In this document: positions 47,601 through 56,554 of the stretch, in pieces
How the letters are laid out: each line of letters starts with the position of its first letter
Position numbering within the stretch: position 1 is the stretch's first letter
Source of the DNA: Nereocystis luetkeana
Lineage: Eukaryota; Sar; Phaeophyceae; Laminariales; Laminariaceae
Reading direction: 5' to 3'
DNA length: 64,000 nucleotides
Assembly (NCBI GenBank): GCA_031213475.1
Contig: JARUPZ010000037.1
Location: forward strand, 3,726,305-3,790,304
The notes under the pieces: model-generated
What the model was told of the DNA's origin: nothing
The model's input: only the letters and a program-made list of their open reading frames with translations
Databases searched by the model: none
Made by a program: the position numbers and the translations under genes

Positions 47601-48372
47601 ATGCATGACATGAGTACACCCCCGCCTCCCCTCCCCCTCCAAACACGCCTCCTATAAGCTCTCTTCTGAGACACAGGCAGTAATGAGGGACGCGTTTCAT
47701 ACACAGCCCTTACGGGGTCACCCCCCCCCCCCCCCCCTGCGCTGGGTGCAAGCAATGTCTACCTGGTTGGTGGAAACCCGACATGCTCCGCCCCGGCATT
47801 GTAGGAACGCGAGGGTCTACGGGCATACGGCTACGCGACTACGGTCATGCATGACATGAGCACACTCCCCCCCCCCCCCCCCCCTCTTTCCAAAACGCCT
47901 TCTATTTTCTCTCTGTCCCCCGGGGGGCAAAAAAAACAAACACTGCCTGTTGCAAGCGTCTCACGTTCTCCCCTTCGGGGTCGACCCAGCACCGAGAAGA
48001 CAGGCCAGGTTGGGGTGTCTGAGGTTCTGGAGCAAGGCCAGCTCCCGGTTAAGGTCGCGTTCCGCTTCCCTTGGGCCGTTCTCAGTCGCCATCTTCAACG
48101 CCACAGGGCCGGTCCAGAGAGGGTTGCCTCGAGCGACGAAGCACTTGCACATGGCCCCCTTTGGAGTGGCAAGCAGCGAAAAACAACGACAGAGATGGCC
48201 AAAACAGCGGCGGTGGAGGAGAAGGAGGGGGAGGAGGGAAGGGAAGCAGGTGAGGGGGGGGGGGGGGGGGGGGGGGGCAGGAGGAGGAGGGGACCTTCAG
48301 AGTGACACCAGGTACGTAAGCACCAAGGTATCCTGAGGCACTGCCAATCCCCTTGCCGCACCAGCAATCCAT
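38606..48372 (-). CDS. Tyrosine-kinase-like (TKL) Ser/Thr protein kinase, eight exons
   Basis: Minus-strand exons in order: 48372-48316 (start uncertain), 48143-47965, 46508-46359, 45035-44972, 43043-42926, 40486-40372, 39500-39390, 38794-38606 (stop TCA/TGA side at 38606). Together they give about 327 residues, nearly a bare kinase domain. Visible landmarks: a weak glycine loop (ASGYLGAY joined to CFVARG), VALK with the ATP-binding Lys, NRELALLQNLRHPNL with the helix-C Glu, FIVLEYLDRGTL, HRDLKPDN with the catalytic Asp, DLG in place of DFG, SLRYMSPEV in the activation segment, YNEKTDVHSF, and CWAEDPRERPGF. A Ser/Pro-rich tail with FSRLIPGRGSKSS follows. Six junctions close in phase with GT-AG borders (the first is GTACCT, weak). 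Only the one before DLG misses by one base. Introns are 172-2439 bp and full of repeats. The protein would phosphorylate Ser/Thr targets in signalling; substrates are unknown. Confidence 0.8.
39100..39180 (+). repeat. About 22-bp tandem repeat, four units (kinase intron)
   Basis: Units read AATAGTCTACTGGAGAACGTC with changes: TAGTCTGCTGGAGAACGTCA, TAGTCTACTGGAAAATTCAA, TAGTCTATCGAGAACCCCAA and TAGTCTACTGAGG. The array lies in the last kinase intron. Confidence 0.85.
39270..39400 (+). repeat. Local duplication of about 65 bp touching a kinase exon end
   Basis: GGGACCACTACTGCTGTACTACAAGTAG with ACGTGTATAAGGC at 39277-39325 resembles GGTCCACTACTACTGCTACTG with CAGTAGCTCACGTGTATATGG at 39350-39400. 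The second copy contains the donor of the seventh kinase exon (39389/39390). Confidence 0.6.
40590..40905. repeat. Dispersed CATGCATGG repeat in kinase intron
   Basis: It contains GTACTCGATATCATGCATGG, CCATAGACTCTCGCATCC, CAACGCCGGGACGGAGCAC, GTCGGGTTTTCAC, CCGGGCAGACATTGTGTACA and CCAAGCGCGAAGCG. The unit is interrupted between 40620 and 40790 by unrelated sequence. Confidence 0.65.
42345..43420. repeat. Complementary CAACACC and GGTGTTG tracts around kinase exon 5
   Basis: Plus-strand CAACACCAACGCC-type tracts lie at 42345-42415 and 42728-42860. GGTGTTGGTGGTG-type tracts lie at 43095-43420. Kinase exon 42926-43043 sits between them. In the transcript the two tracts are complementary and could pair across the exon. 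Confidence 0.75.
44549..44651 (+). mobile_element. piggyBac-like MITE in kinase intron
   Basis: Left arm ACCCTTTTAAGGAAAACCGC, GTCCCGTTCTGGGGAC; right arm GTCCCCAAAACAGGACTG and AAATGGGTTAA. The flanks are TAAA and TTAA. The CTTAAGGCC block just before it resembles a second, decayed right arm (GGGTTATAAACCC). Confidence 0.7.
44655..44935 (+). repeat. CAACGCCAACACC low-complexity tract in kinase intron
   Basis: The tract consists of CAACACCAACGCC and CCACCAGCACAACAACC words with a C run at 44790-44800. It resembles the tract at 42728-42860. It has no gene content. Confidence 0.7.
45655..45830 (+). repeat. Dispersed repeat (CCCGGTAATTACCTGGGTTC type), copy 3
   Basis: It matches the first half of 2343-2600: GATAATTACCTGGGTACAGG, CTGGGATCGTTTTTCGTAGTA, GGAAACCGGGGAGTTTTCC. 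It lies inside the third kinase intron. Confidence 0.55.
45920..46085. repeat. Dispersed CATGCATGG repeat in kinase intron
   Basis: The unit runs in the reverse order of 31612-31825: GCTTCGCGCTCGGTGCAAGC, AATGTCTGCCTGGTCGGTG, AAAACCCGACGTGCTCCGTC, CCGGCATTGTAGGGATGCGA and CGCCCATGCATGAAATGAGT. The middle word GGGATGCGAG is duplicated. Confidence 0.7.
46527..46652 (+). repeat. (GGA)n microsatellite next to a kinase acceptor
   Basis: About 35 GGA units with a few AAG variants run up to 46652. On the minus, sense strand of the kinase this is a CTC/TCC pyrimidine tract. It ends 19 bases before the acceptor CAACAG at 46509, so the microsatellite appears to supply the polypyrimidine tract. The Glu- or Ser/Leu-rich frames it opens are artefacts. 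Confidence 0.95.
47158..47335 (+). repeat. 12-bp minisatellite AACGGTAACCCC
   Basis: About 14 units of AACGGTAACCCC or variants (AACGGTATCCCT, AACGGCAACC) run in tandem. On the sense strand of the kinase it lies inside the second intron. The unit resembles a degenerate telomere-type CCCTAA word but is 12 bp long. Confidence 0.9.
47518..47865. repeat. Two CATGCATGG repeat copies in tandem with C runs
   Basis: Copy 1 (47518-47625) and copy 2 (47737-47865) share ACCYGRCRTGCTCCGYC, GTAGGAAYGCGAGGGTCTA, ACTACGGYCATGCATGACAT and GAGYACAC. Each is followed by C-rich sequence; the runs at 47718-47737 and 47867-47884 are uninterrupted C. Confidence 0.7.
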
Positions 48373-48993
48373 TGTTTTCGCAGCCGCTACTACAGCTCTC
48401 CGTGCGGTACATGGTAGATATGTCGGCGACCTTCGGCCAGTGGAAAGAGTACGCCGGAGCCTGCAGAAACGACGATACGCCATCCCCCTCCCCCCCCTCG
48501 CTCAAGCAACACCCCTCTTTCAAGGCGAAACCCACTACCTTACATAATCATACCCCCCCCCCCCCCCCCCTCTCTTACCCCCCGTTCAAAACCATCTCTC
48601 TTCCTGAGCCGCCCTCACCGCCCTCACGAATTATTTGTCTAGGACAAGGTTTGGAAGTAAGAGAATTTGGCGTGGCCCGCCCGAGTGTGGTTTCAGTGCA
48701 AAGAGAAACAAGTCCAGCAGTTCACCACGACCCTCGTTTAGGCAACAACAAGGCAATTCGGGCGAGCGCCTCTGGACCTCTCACTCAAAAACTGGGCTTG
48801 AAAACTCTGTACCTCACTCGGAACTGGACTTGAAAACAGTTTGTTGCCGATCCGAAACGAACAAAAGCCCATGGGGGGTATGACACACACCCGCGAAGCC
48901 AAACATTCACACCAGGCAAAACCCAATGACCTGCAAATAAGCGGGGAAAAGTTACAAGGCCGAGTGACCCTGCGCAGTCGCAGAGCAAAGACC

Positions 48994-49304
48994 TTAACCC
49001 CTTTAGAACCGCAGTCCCGTTTGGGGACAAAACTACTTTAAATTTGACTGGTTTGTCCCCAGAACGGGACTGCGGTTCTAAAAGGGTTCAGTTACCCCCC
49101 CCCCTTAACCCCTTTAGGACCGCAGTCCCGTTTTGGGGACAAACCACTCAAATTCTAAGTATTTTGTCCTCCAAACGGGACTGCAGCCCTGAAGGGACAA
49201 TCAACCCTTATAGAACCGCAAGTACCGTCTAGGGGACAAACTACTCGGAATTTGACGATCAATAGTTTGTCCCCAAAACGGGACGGCGGTCCTAAAAGGG
49301 TTAA
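48994..49304 (+). mobile_element. Three piggyBac-like MITEs in a row
   Basis: Copies at 48994-49093, 49105-49200 and 49202-49304 follow head to tail. Each has the GCAGTCCCG arm, a GGGGACAAA step and the complementary right arm. The first starts TTAACCCCTTTAGAACC and ends AAAAGGGTTCA; the last ends AAAAGGGTTAA. Sequence differences between the three argue against a recent tandem amplification. Repeated insertion near pre-existing TTAA sites is more likely. Confidence 0.8.
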
Positions 49305-49309
49305 GTGGC

Positions 49310-49930
49310 ACCGGTCTACGCCGGCCAAAATTGGCTTCCATGAGGACGTATGCCGAGCAAAAGAGATCGGGCGAGCAACTATATTGACGCAGGGCAAAAA
49401 ATATTTGCATACCATGTCCGGAGGTATCGCTATTAATAGGGCGGTACTGATGTTTACCTCGTACTTTGTGAGCGTGCCCGTTGTCTCTGGCGTTCTTCGA
49501 GATAAACAAACAAAATTGTGTACTACTCAGACGCAGTACGACGCTGAAACAAATGGCAATAATCTGAAAAAAAAAATAGCGGGCTTAGTTGAATACCTGG
49601 TATATTACACCTACGTAGGTCCACAGCTACTGCCTCTATCGCAGGTTGTCCCGGTGCAACGCTGTTGAGCTGGACGTCAGGTCAAAGCTTGAGAGAAAAA
49701 ATAAAGCCGTGGGAACACGAAAGAACACACACACGTTCTCTCGCAGCTTCCAAACCTAAAGTCAGTAGGGTGCTGGGTTTATACACGGCTGAATAGTACC
49801 TGTATAAGGCGATAGGTGCTACCTGGTATTCGGCTATTTGGCGAGTTAGGCTATAAGGCGACATCAAGCCGCTTGTCCCTTAAGTAGGTCGCCCTAGCAC
49901 CACTGCTGTAAAATACACGTATTACTACCT
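49310..49930. other. No gene seen
   Basis: The plus frame at 49252-49668 is open for 138 codons but starts inside a MITE. I recognise no motif in it. TACCTGGTA motifs lie at 49594-49602 and 49820-49828. Confidence 0.4.
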
Positions 49931-50255
49931 TGACTGTAATCATTACTACCATGGTATCACTTTCCAGCTTAACTCGTGGGAGATTCTACCCTCACAGCGA
50001 TCTTCTGGACAAGCCGTGGTCACAGGCGTCGCCCCTTCTCCCCCCCCGGTACGTGCAATCATTTTTATCGCGCATGGGGTTCAGCTTTCCCACTGCTCCT
50101 CGGTTTTCATCGAATGTTGCTAACGCACGCTCTCGCATTTTCCGCTAATCCTTTTTTTAAGCAAGAGAGAGTCCATCAAGTATCGTGAGACTCGAACTCA
50201 CGAAATTGACCGTAGTAGGCACGCGGACCACCTCCCAAGCCACCGGGGACACCGG
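49930..50255 (-). mobile_element. tRNA-derived SINE, family C, minus-strand copy
   Basis: Read on the minus strand it begins with the tRNA-like head: CCCCGGTGGCTTGGGAGGTG (A-box region), then CGTGAGTTCGAGTCTCACG (a perfect T arm with B box). The body follows with GATAAAAATGATTGCACGTA and CCTGTGACCACGGC, ending GTTAAGCTGGAAAGTGATAC. It matches 15763-16085 along its length. Confidence 0.8.
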
Positions 50256-50887
50256 CTATACACAGGGCATATATTGATTTTCGCAGCAGATATATAGATG
50301 TAGATAAGATCATGGTCAGATACTCAGGAGAATAAATACTTCCCTTCGGAGTAGCAAGTAACGATCAGACGATGGAAGACAATCGAGTACACGCAATGTA
50401 CGAGTATTGCTTTATACTTGTACCAGTCAGTCAGTGCACAGGAGCAATCGACGACCACCGCCACATAGCAGAGTGCCGGCGATTACAGCGATAGCCACTG
50501 CGGCGTGATTGGAGGAAGGTACAAATTGGCGTCCGGTGTCCGGGTCACAATGCAAGGGCTCGTACGGCACGGGAGGGCGCAACATCATTCTACAGGTATC
50601 ATAGGTGCTGCTGGGCGCTGGTGACATCAAAGCTATGGTAGGTACAGTCAGCAGCAGTGGGTACCAGGTATAAACGTACGTATTCCATGTCGAGAGACTC
50701 GGGTAAATGAAACATGAAGGAGACCGACAGGCCACGTCGTAACAATCAGACATTACGCAAGTATAGACACGATAATGTTTATTTTCTGAAATCGGGGAGA
50801 CGAAATAAGGTGTCGTACGGTATTACTTTTCAAAGTGCAGTAGGTACGAAAGGCTCTAAACCACGGCACGACGAAAGTTACGGGTTG

Positions 50888-50985
50888 TTAACCCTTTTAG
50901 GACCCCAGTCCCGTTTTGGGGACAAATTTCTTGGAACCAAACTGGTTTGTCCCCTGATCGGGACTGCGGTATTAAAGGGGTTAAG
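50888..50985 (+). mobile_element. piggyBac-like MITE, near-perfect copy
   Basis: TTAA flanks both ends (50888 and 50982). The arms are CCCTTTTAGGACCCCAGTCC and its partner GGACTGCGGTATTAAAGGGG. The length is 98 bp including the duplicated TTAA. Confidence 0.85.
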
Positions 50986-50989
50986 TCTA

Positions 50990-52730
50990 ATGGCTTACCG
51001 GTAGGTTCTGAGAGGGTAACCCAAGAGACATGCCACTATAAATATAAAATAACTTACTTAGATGCTACCAGGTGCTTCGGAGTTCGACGTCCCAGAGGTA
51101 TGATCAGTCAGTCAATCAGTGCACACAAAAAATTCCAACAATCCCCCAGCACCAGAAGTACCCTTTGATGGGGGTGGGGTCGTCTGCTGGAAATATCGTC
51201 AACATCGTTAAAACACCCATCTTCGGACGCTGCCAAATACTTTTTTTTTTTTTATATATACCAGGTACTTCTTATTTCGTCTCTAGTTTACCAAAAACCT
51301 ATAAATCACGTTCCAGAACTGCTGGTTGTTGTGTTTCCCACCCAACTATTCTGATTACGTTTTCGGACAGCTCTTGGTACGTGGGATTTGCGATTTCGTC
51401 CGGTTTTATTTTTTTCAACGAAAAGGAGATATGGGCGAAAAGGTGGGGGTCTTGGAGGCCGTGTGACTCGAGAATCCCCGTAAAAACCACCTCTACGAAA
51501 TGGAAAATGGAAACATCAAACACTTTATCTCGCCGATGAATGATTGATATAAATTTTGTCTGACCGATAAAGCGAAAAAAAAACTTGAAGATATTCCATC
51601 ATTTTGTCCAAACCGACTGGTTTTGGGTGATTTGGAGGAAGATACCTGGTACATTTTTTTTCAATGTCTTGACCTTTTTTTTCCGGAACTCGTTATACTC
51701 TATTATAAGACGTGGATAGAAACACTGCCCTGTATTGACCGCATGTACCAGGTACTCGTAGCGAGGAGACTGCTGTACCGCTGTCCGTACTTGCCGTCGC
51801 CCAGCGGCACCAGGAATGATCCTATTAATAATAATACTATACTTCAAGTACGAAGTCACAGCAAGTGCAGTCTCAGGAACGGTACACAAGAACAAAAAAA
51901 ATCGGGAAATCACATTCGGAGCTGTTGACGCTGGGGTTTCTACTATGTGGGTACGCGTGTTGGTTCCGGGGACATGGTATCCACAGAAACCGCTAGTATA
52001 TATTTTTCAGTCCCAGAGAGGGGGGGGGGTATGGGGGAATACTAAAATCAAGTGAAGCAAACTGAAAAAAAAACATCTGGAATTTCACGAATACCTGGTA
52101 TTATTAAAAAAAAAAAATGTGTTTTTTCAAGAGTACGAGCTGTTCTTCATGCTGCCTTGTTGATTCTCGTTGGTGTGATTTTTGTTCTGCGTTTGCTTGC
52201 TCTCGACCGTCGCCAACACTGGTGCTGTTTTCGTATGGCGTAGTTATTGCCCTGTATTCGTGTCACACCGAGAATATTGGGGTAATGTTGCTGCTGCTGT
52301 AGTTGGCTTCGGTACTGGGGTGTTGGCGAGCTGTCCCGCTCTGTGCTGTACCAGGTACGTGCTTTCATGGGTATGTGCTTTTATTGGGCGTCTATTTTGT
52401 CCGGCTTTGGAAACCCACCAGGCGTGTGTTCGAGTCACCGTTTTTTCAAAAAAAAAAGGAGTTTTTTTCCGGCTTTAACCAGTTGAACGGTCACCGGAAA
52501 AAACGGGAAAAAAACGCGGTAACCGGATAACCGGAAGAGCCGCCAAGCTCAGTACAGTATTAATAGTATTTGTGACTACTGTACTTTATTAATACTGTGG
52601 TCACGCTCGTAGCACCCACAAGCACAGCAGTAAAAAAAACGGAGCACAAGGTAGTGAATAACAACCTACCAGGTAATGTTCAAAGGAATGCCCTGGGCTG
52701 GAAAATCGATATTACCCTTTTTCTTTTTTT
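50990..52730. other. No supported gene; AT-rich with many TACCWGGTA motifs
   Basis: Plus-strand frames at 51072-51539 (155 codons) and 51623-51928 are open but show no recognised motif and contain homopolymer T or A runs. Seven exact motifs lie within 1.4 kb. I found no splice-supported exon. Confidence 0.4.
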
Positions 52731-52734
52731 CTTG

Positions 52735-52965
52735 TTTTTTTCTCATCCCATTCATTATCTTCGCACATCTTCTTCTCTCTCTCCTTCCAACTCGTAACTC
52801 AGATCCGGGGTCACATAGCAGGCTCTTCTCCCCCCTTCCCGCTACGGTACGTGCCTTCATTTTTATCGCGAGAAGAGTTCAGCCTTTTCTTCCCTCGTCG
52901 ACTCGCATCGAATTGTGCCTACCCACGCTGCAAGGCGCTCTCAACAATTGAACCCTGGGCTGGGT
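52735..52965 (-). mobile_element. SINE family A, minus-strand copy
   Basis: The T-rich start (52710-52742) is the A-rich tail on the minus strand. The body is the standard AATGAATGGGATGAG, AGAGAGAGAAGAAGATGTG, GTAGCGGGAAGGGGGGAG, GACGAGGGAAG, GTGGGTAGGCACAATTCG and GAGAGCGCCTTGCAG, ending at CAATTGTTGAGAG. It abuts family B at 52950. Confidence 0.85.
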
Positions 52966-53204
52966 AATCGATCGGCATTTTACGCCTACACATTTAGCGT
53001 CGACGGCAGAACACGGGGTTCGAATCTCACTTCGAACGTTTCTTTTATAGAAGCGCTTGCGCGTGCGTCCCTCAACCCATGTATCTCCCTGGTTCCCCAG
53101 GTGATGAAACGAAGCGGGTAGGTCAGCGTACGGCCGCATACGGTACCGACGCCCCAAATATCCCGCCGTTCAGAGGGGGGGAGAGTGTTCCAAGGATTGG
53201 ATTA

Positions 53205-53205
<1 letters not shown>
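52950..53205 (+). mobile_element. SINE-like family B, plus-oriented unit
   Basis: From GCTGGGTAATCGATCGGC it runs through GAACACGGGGTTCGAATCTC (B-box-like GGTTCGAATC) and GAAGCGCTTGCGCGTGC to GTACGGCCGCATACGG and CCCGCCGTTCAGAGGGGGG. Because the A-box segment TATAGCTCAGTAGG is deleted here (TTTTACGCCTACACATTTAG), the head is incomplete. The right end joins a second SINE A copy. Confidence 0.65.
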
Positions 53206-53236
<31 letters not shown>

Positions 53237-53510
53237 CCATCCCATTCATTATCTTCGCACATCTTCTTCTCTCTCTCCTTCCAACTCGTAACTCAGATCC
53301 GGGGTCACATAGCAGGCTCTCCTCCCCCCTTCCCGCTACGGTACGTACCTTCATTTTTATCGCGAGAAGATTTCAGCCTTTTCTTCCCTCGTCGACTCGC
53401 ATCGAATTGTGCCTACCCACGCTGCAAGGCGCTCTCAACAATCTGGACTGGGTAATCGATCGGTCTTTTACCCCTATAGCTCAGTACCAGGTAGGTAACA
53501 GCTTCACATA
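53206..53510 (-). mobile_element. SINE family A copy joined to a family B head carrying a motif insertion
   Basis: A 30-base T run (53208-53236, tail on the minus strand) leads into the standard family A body up to 53445. Next comes GACTGGGTAATCGATCGGTC and CCCCTATAGCTCAGTA, then CCAGGTA, then GGTAACAGC, which is the family B head. The extra CCAGGTA splits the pol III A box TAGCTCAGTAGG that is intact at 60400-60425 on the other strand. Confidence 0.8.
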
Positions 53511-53676
53511 GTTGTACTCTGTACTTGTAGTCGTACCTAAAAGCTAATCTGGTCGTACCGACCGATTGCCAGGTGTACGAGTATACTCGTGTCTATTTTT
53601 CACCTGGGCCGTTAGCCGCTAGCCCGAGTCGGAGGCCGGAGTGACCTTTCGCGCTTGCACTTCCCCTGCTACGCCA

Positions 53677-53785
53677 GTTTCAAAACTGCAGCCCCGTTTT
53701 GGGGGGTTGGGGGGACAAAACCACTCCAATTTCATGCAGTTTGTCCCCCCATAACGGGACTGCAGTTTTTGCCCTAAAAGGGTTA
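53677..53785 (+). mobile_element. piggyBac-like MITE, diverged copy
   Basis: The arms CAAAACTGCAGCCCCGTTTT and AACGGGACTGCAGTTTTTGC match a subfamily seen also at 60870-60967 (both have TGCAGTTTTTGCCCT or GCAGTTTGCCCTC before the right end). A GGGGGGTTGGGGGG insertion lies in the left arm. Confidence 0.7.
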
Positions 53786-54094
53786 TACCATACTCGCACA
53801 GAGGAACTCAAAATTGTGATATGATATCCAGATAAAAGGTACCAGGTACCAGGTACCTGGTACCAGAGAGAGGCACGAACGTTCGGCTATTCAAACTATT
53901 AATAAACAACAGAACCATTGAAACTTTTTTTTACCCAGATCTCCTAAAAAAAGGAGGAAAAGAAGAAAACAAAAAGAAGAGCGTTGAAAAAGCAAGAACA
54001 CAGCAGAGAAGAGCCGAATCTGCGGGTTGTTTTGCACGAACAGTCACACGATTGTTCATTTGTTGCTCAAGTACCCCCCGGGACATAGACGATA

Positions 54095-54215
54095 GCCGAC
54101 GGCGCGCATACCGTAGCGGGAAGGGGGGAGAAGAGCCTGCTATGTGACCCCGGATCTGAGTTACGAGTTGGAAGGAGAGAGAGAAGAAGATGTGCGAAGA
54201 TAATGAATGGGATGG

Positions 54216-54245
<30 letters not shown>
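54095..54245 (+). mobile_element. SINE family A, 5'-truncated, with 30-base A tail
   Basis: It begins within the body (CATACCGTAGCGGGAAGGGG), continues through ACCCCGGATCTGAGTTACGA and GAAGAAGATGTGCGAAGATA, and ends in an A run at 54217-54245. The long uninterrupted tail suggests a recent insertion. Confidence 0.85.
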
Positions 54246-54246
<1 letters not shown>

Positions 54247-54349
54247 GTTTTTACCTGAGGGGATCCCTCCGGACGCCTTTTCGACTCCGGGACGATATCC
54301 CCGGGACTCATACCCCGGGACTGAACGGTACTATTTTCTATCGGATGTG

Positions 54350-54745
54350 GTCACCGCGGGAAGGGTTTGCGCGGGAACGGGATTTCACATTTATCACGAG
54401 ACCGCGAGATTCCTCGCTGATATCGACCGCCGCTGTGTGGCCCATCCGACGCCTTCACACACCTCAAATCACAAACCTGAGGTACTCTCGTCCGTCGTGG
54501 GGGTTTGTTGTGGGGAGCTGTGGCTGCCCGCAAGAGAAGTGCAAACGTTCAGTTAGGGGCAGTCTTTTTCGCCTTTTTTTCTTCGAGCGGGACGTGTTTG
54601 TGAGGGAACGGGATAAATAGTGTAATTTGAGCGGGACGCGTTTGTGCGGGAGCGGTATTTATAATTTTCCTTGGCGCGGGAGCGGGAAATTATAAGTTGT
54701 GCGGGACGCGTTAGAGCGGGCACGGGATTTCACAGCGATCACGGG
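54350..54745 (+). repeat. GTGCGGGANCGGG repeat cluster
   Basis: Units GTTTGCGCGGGAACGGGATTT, GTTTGTGAGGGAACGGGAT, GTTTGTGCGGGAGCGGTAT and GTTAGAGCGGGCACGGGATT are spaced 60-70 bp apart from 54590 on, preceded by an isolated unit at 54365. The pattern is a weak minisatellite. Confidence 0.55.
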
Positions 54746-55099
54746 ATCACGCGATTAATCCGAATCTCATACAAAGCCGCGGGGAACTCCGCTGGGCAAA
54801 TCCCCGAGGATTGCCCTGCCGTCCACCACACCCCACACCCCCCGCGAAGAAAAATGGGGTTCTAACAACCTCATCACTCGGTGTGTTACTCTCCGCGTTG
54901 TGATTTTATTCAGCATAATAGTCCGAGGTGATGAAATGGGTGTTTTATTTCAGGTTTAGAAAAAGAGTACCTGGTATATATAATCGGGGTGGTAGATAGA
55001 TGGTTGATTAAATGGGTGTGGTAACGGGTTCGGTTGCAAATGAGTTTGGCTGCCACACTCTAAGCACAAGCGATGTGATACCTGGTAGCAGCTATTAAT

Positions 55100-55207
55100 A
55101 TTACGGGGGACCATAGTTAATAGGACCAAATATTGTTGGTAAAAATGGCTAAATATGTAAGTTTTTATGTACACCATACGTCCTATTAACTATGGTCCCC
55201 GGTAATA
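55100..55207 (+). mobile_element. TA-site MITE, uninterrupted copy
   Basis: It has TTACGGGGGACCATAGTTAA on the left and TTAACTATGGTCCCCGGTAA on the right, flanked by TA. No TACCWGGTA is inside it, although one lies 13 bases upstream. It serves as an empty reference for the motif insertion (CCTATTAACTATGG at 55185). Confidence 0.85.
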
Positions 55208-55209
55208 GT

Positions 55210-55780
55210 GGTTGAAAGTTTTGCAGCCACAATCCATGCACGCAACAAGAGGTGTTGGAACACGGGGTGTGGTAGCAGCGGATGGAGCTTTTGCTACTAA
55301 AATGAACCATCTTGTTGTGGGAGCCTCAGCAACACATGTAGCAGTGCCCGACCTGTCGGCGTGCTCTGCTGTAGGAGCCTTGGTGGCAGACGCTTGCGCC
55401 GGCTTGTAGGTGAGCTGTGCAGTGGAGGACGTTGTAGCAGCAGAGGAGGCACAGGCAGGTGTGGTTTCCCGCGAAAAAAGTGTGATCGAGCCTCGAGCAC
55501 CGGGAGCAGTAGTCACAACTGTCGCTGCAGAAGGTTTTCCCCACTACTATGGTGGACTCCACGCTCGCAAGGCCTTCGCACCTCCTCCACCTCCACTCTG
55601 CTGGTCTCTACAATAGACTGTGGCACGCTCGCGCACCTGGGGGTACTGCGCGCTTGCTCACGTCACGGTATCATCCCTGCGGGTCGGTGCATTGGGGGTG
55701 TTAACATGATCGTGAGGCGTGACACCGCAGAGGGGGTGGTACACAACGCACCCCGGTGGTAAACCGGGTGCCTGGTACTC
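55210..55780. other. No confident gene
   Basis: Frames on both strands between 55190 and 55620 are open (about 108 codons minus, 133 codons plus) and GC-rich, the minus frame reading VAEAPTTRWFILVAKAPSAA. The plus-strand codons of that region are GTA/GCA-rich. I recognise no family and cannot choose a strand; an unrecognised exon is possible. Confidence 0.3.
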
Positions 55781-56320
55781 GTAGTTGTTTTGGGATTCAA
55801 TGCATCACCCGAGCGGCATACTCGGGGTGTACGTTATACAACATGCGGAGGGTGGTCTTAAATACCAGGTACACCGAAATATACGGTACATACACGGCGT
55901 TCGCGACGCGTGGGTGAACACTACAAGTAGAAAGGAAAGCACCCGAGTGAAATCAGGGGACTGCTACCTCTCACCGGGGTACGAAGGTCTACTTGGTTGA
56001 CTTGTCGTGCTTTTGGCACGAAACCAGAATTCAGTCATGATTGATCCATCACGTTCTGTACCAAGGTACACCTCACGGTGGACATGTTCATAATTTCAAT
56101 AAAATTCGAGTGCCAACATCCATCACGTACGCAGTCTACGACGTTAAATACCAGCCCACTCTGTACAGCACGACTATTACTACTTAATACTGATCGTAGA
56201 ATATATACCAGGTACTATGTTGGCGACTGGCTGGGTGATGCTTGTTTGGGGGGGGCGGGAGACGGGGGGGGGTTGTGATGAGTCACAGCGTGGTGAGCGG
56301 TGAGTGACGGCTGCAGTAAC

Positions 56321-56429
56321 TATTACGGGGGACCATAGTGAATAGAACCAAACACTGTTAGTAAAATTATCGAAATACATTAATTTTTGAGAGTACCGTA
56401 GGTCCTATTTAATATGGTCCGCCGTAATA
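56321..56429 (+). mobile_element. TA-site MITE, diverged copy
   Basis: TTACGGGGGACCATAGTGAA on the left and TTTAATATGGTCCGCCGTAA on the right, flanked by TA. The arms have several mismatches, so this copy is older. Confidence 0.8.
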
Positions 56430-56554
56430 GTGGGAAGAAGTGCTGGTAACACATTAGACTTGTAGAACAAACTAACTCTGTCCGCTGCCAATATACAGGT
56501 ACGCCTGGTGCGTACAATCTCCTGAAATATTATCGTATATAGAACTATATACAG

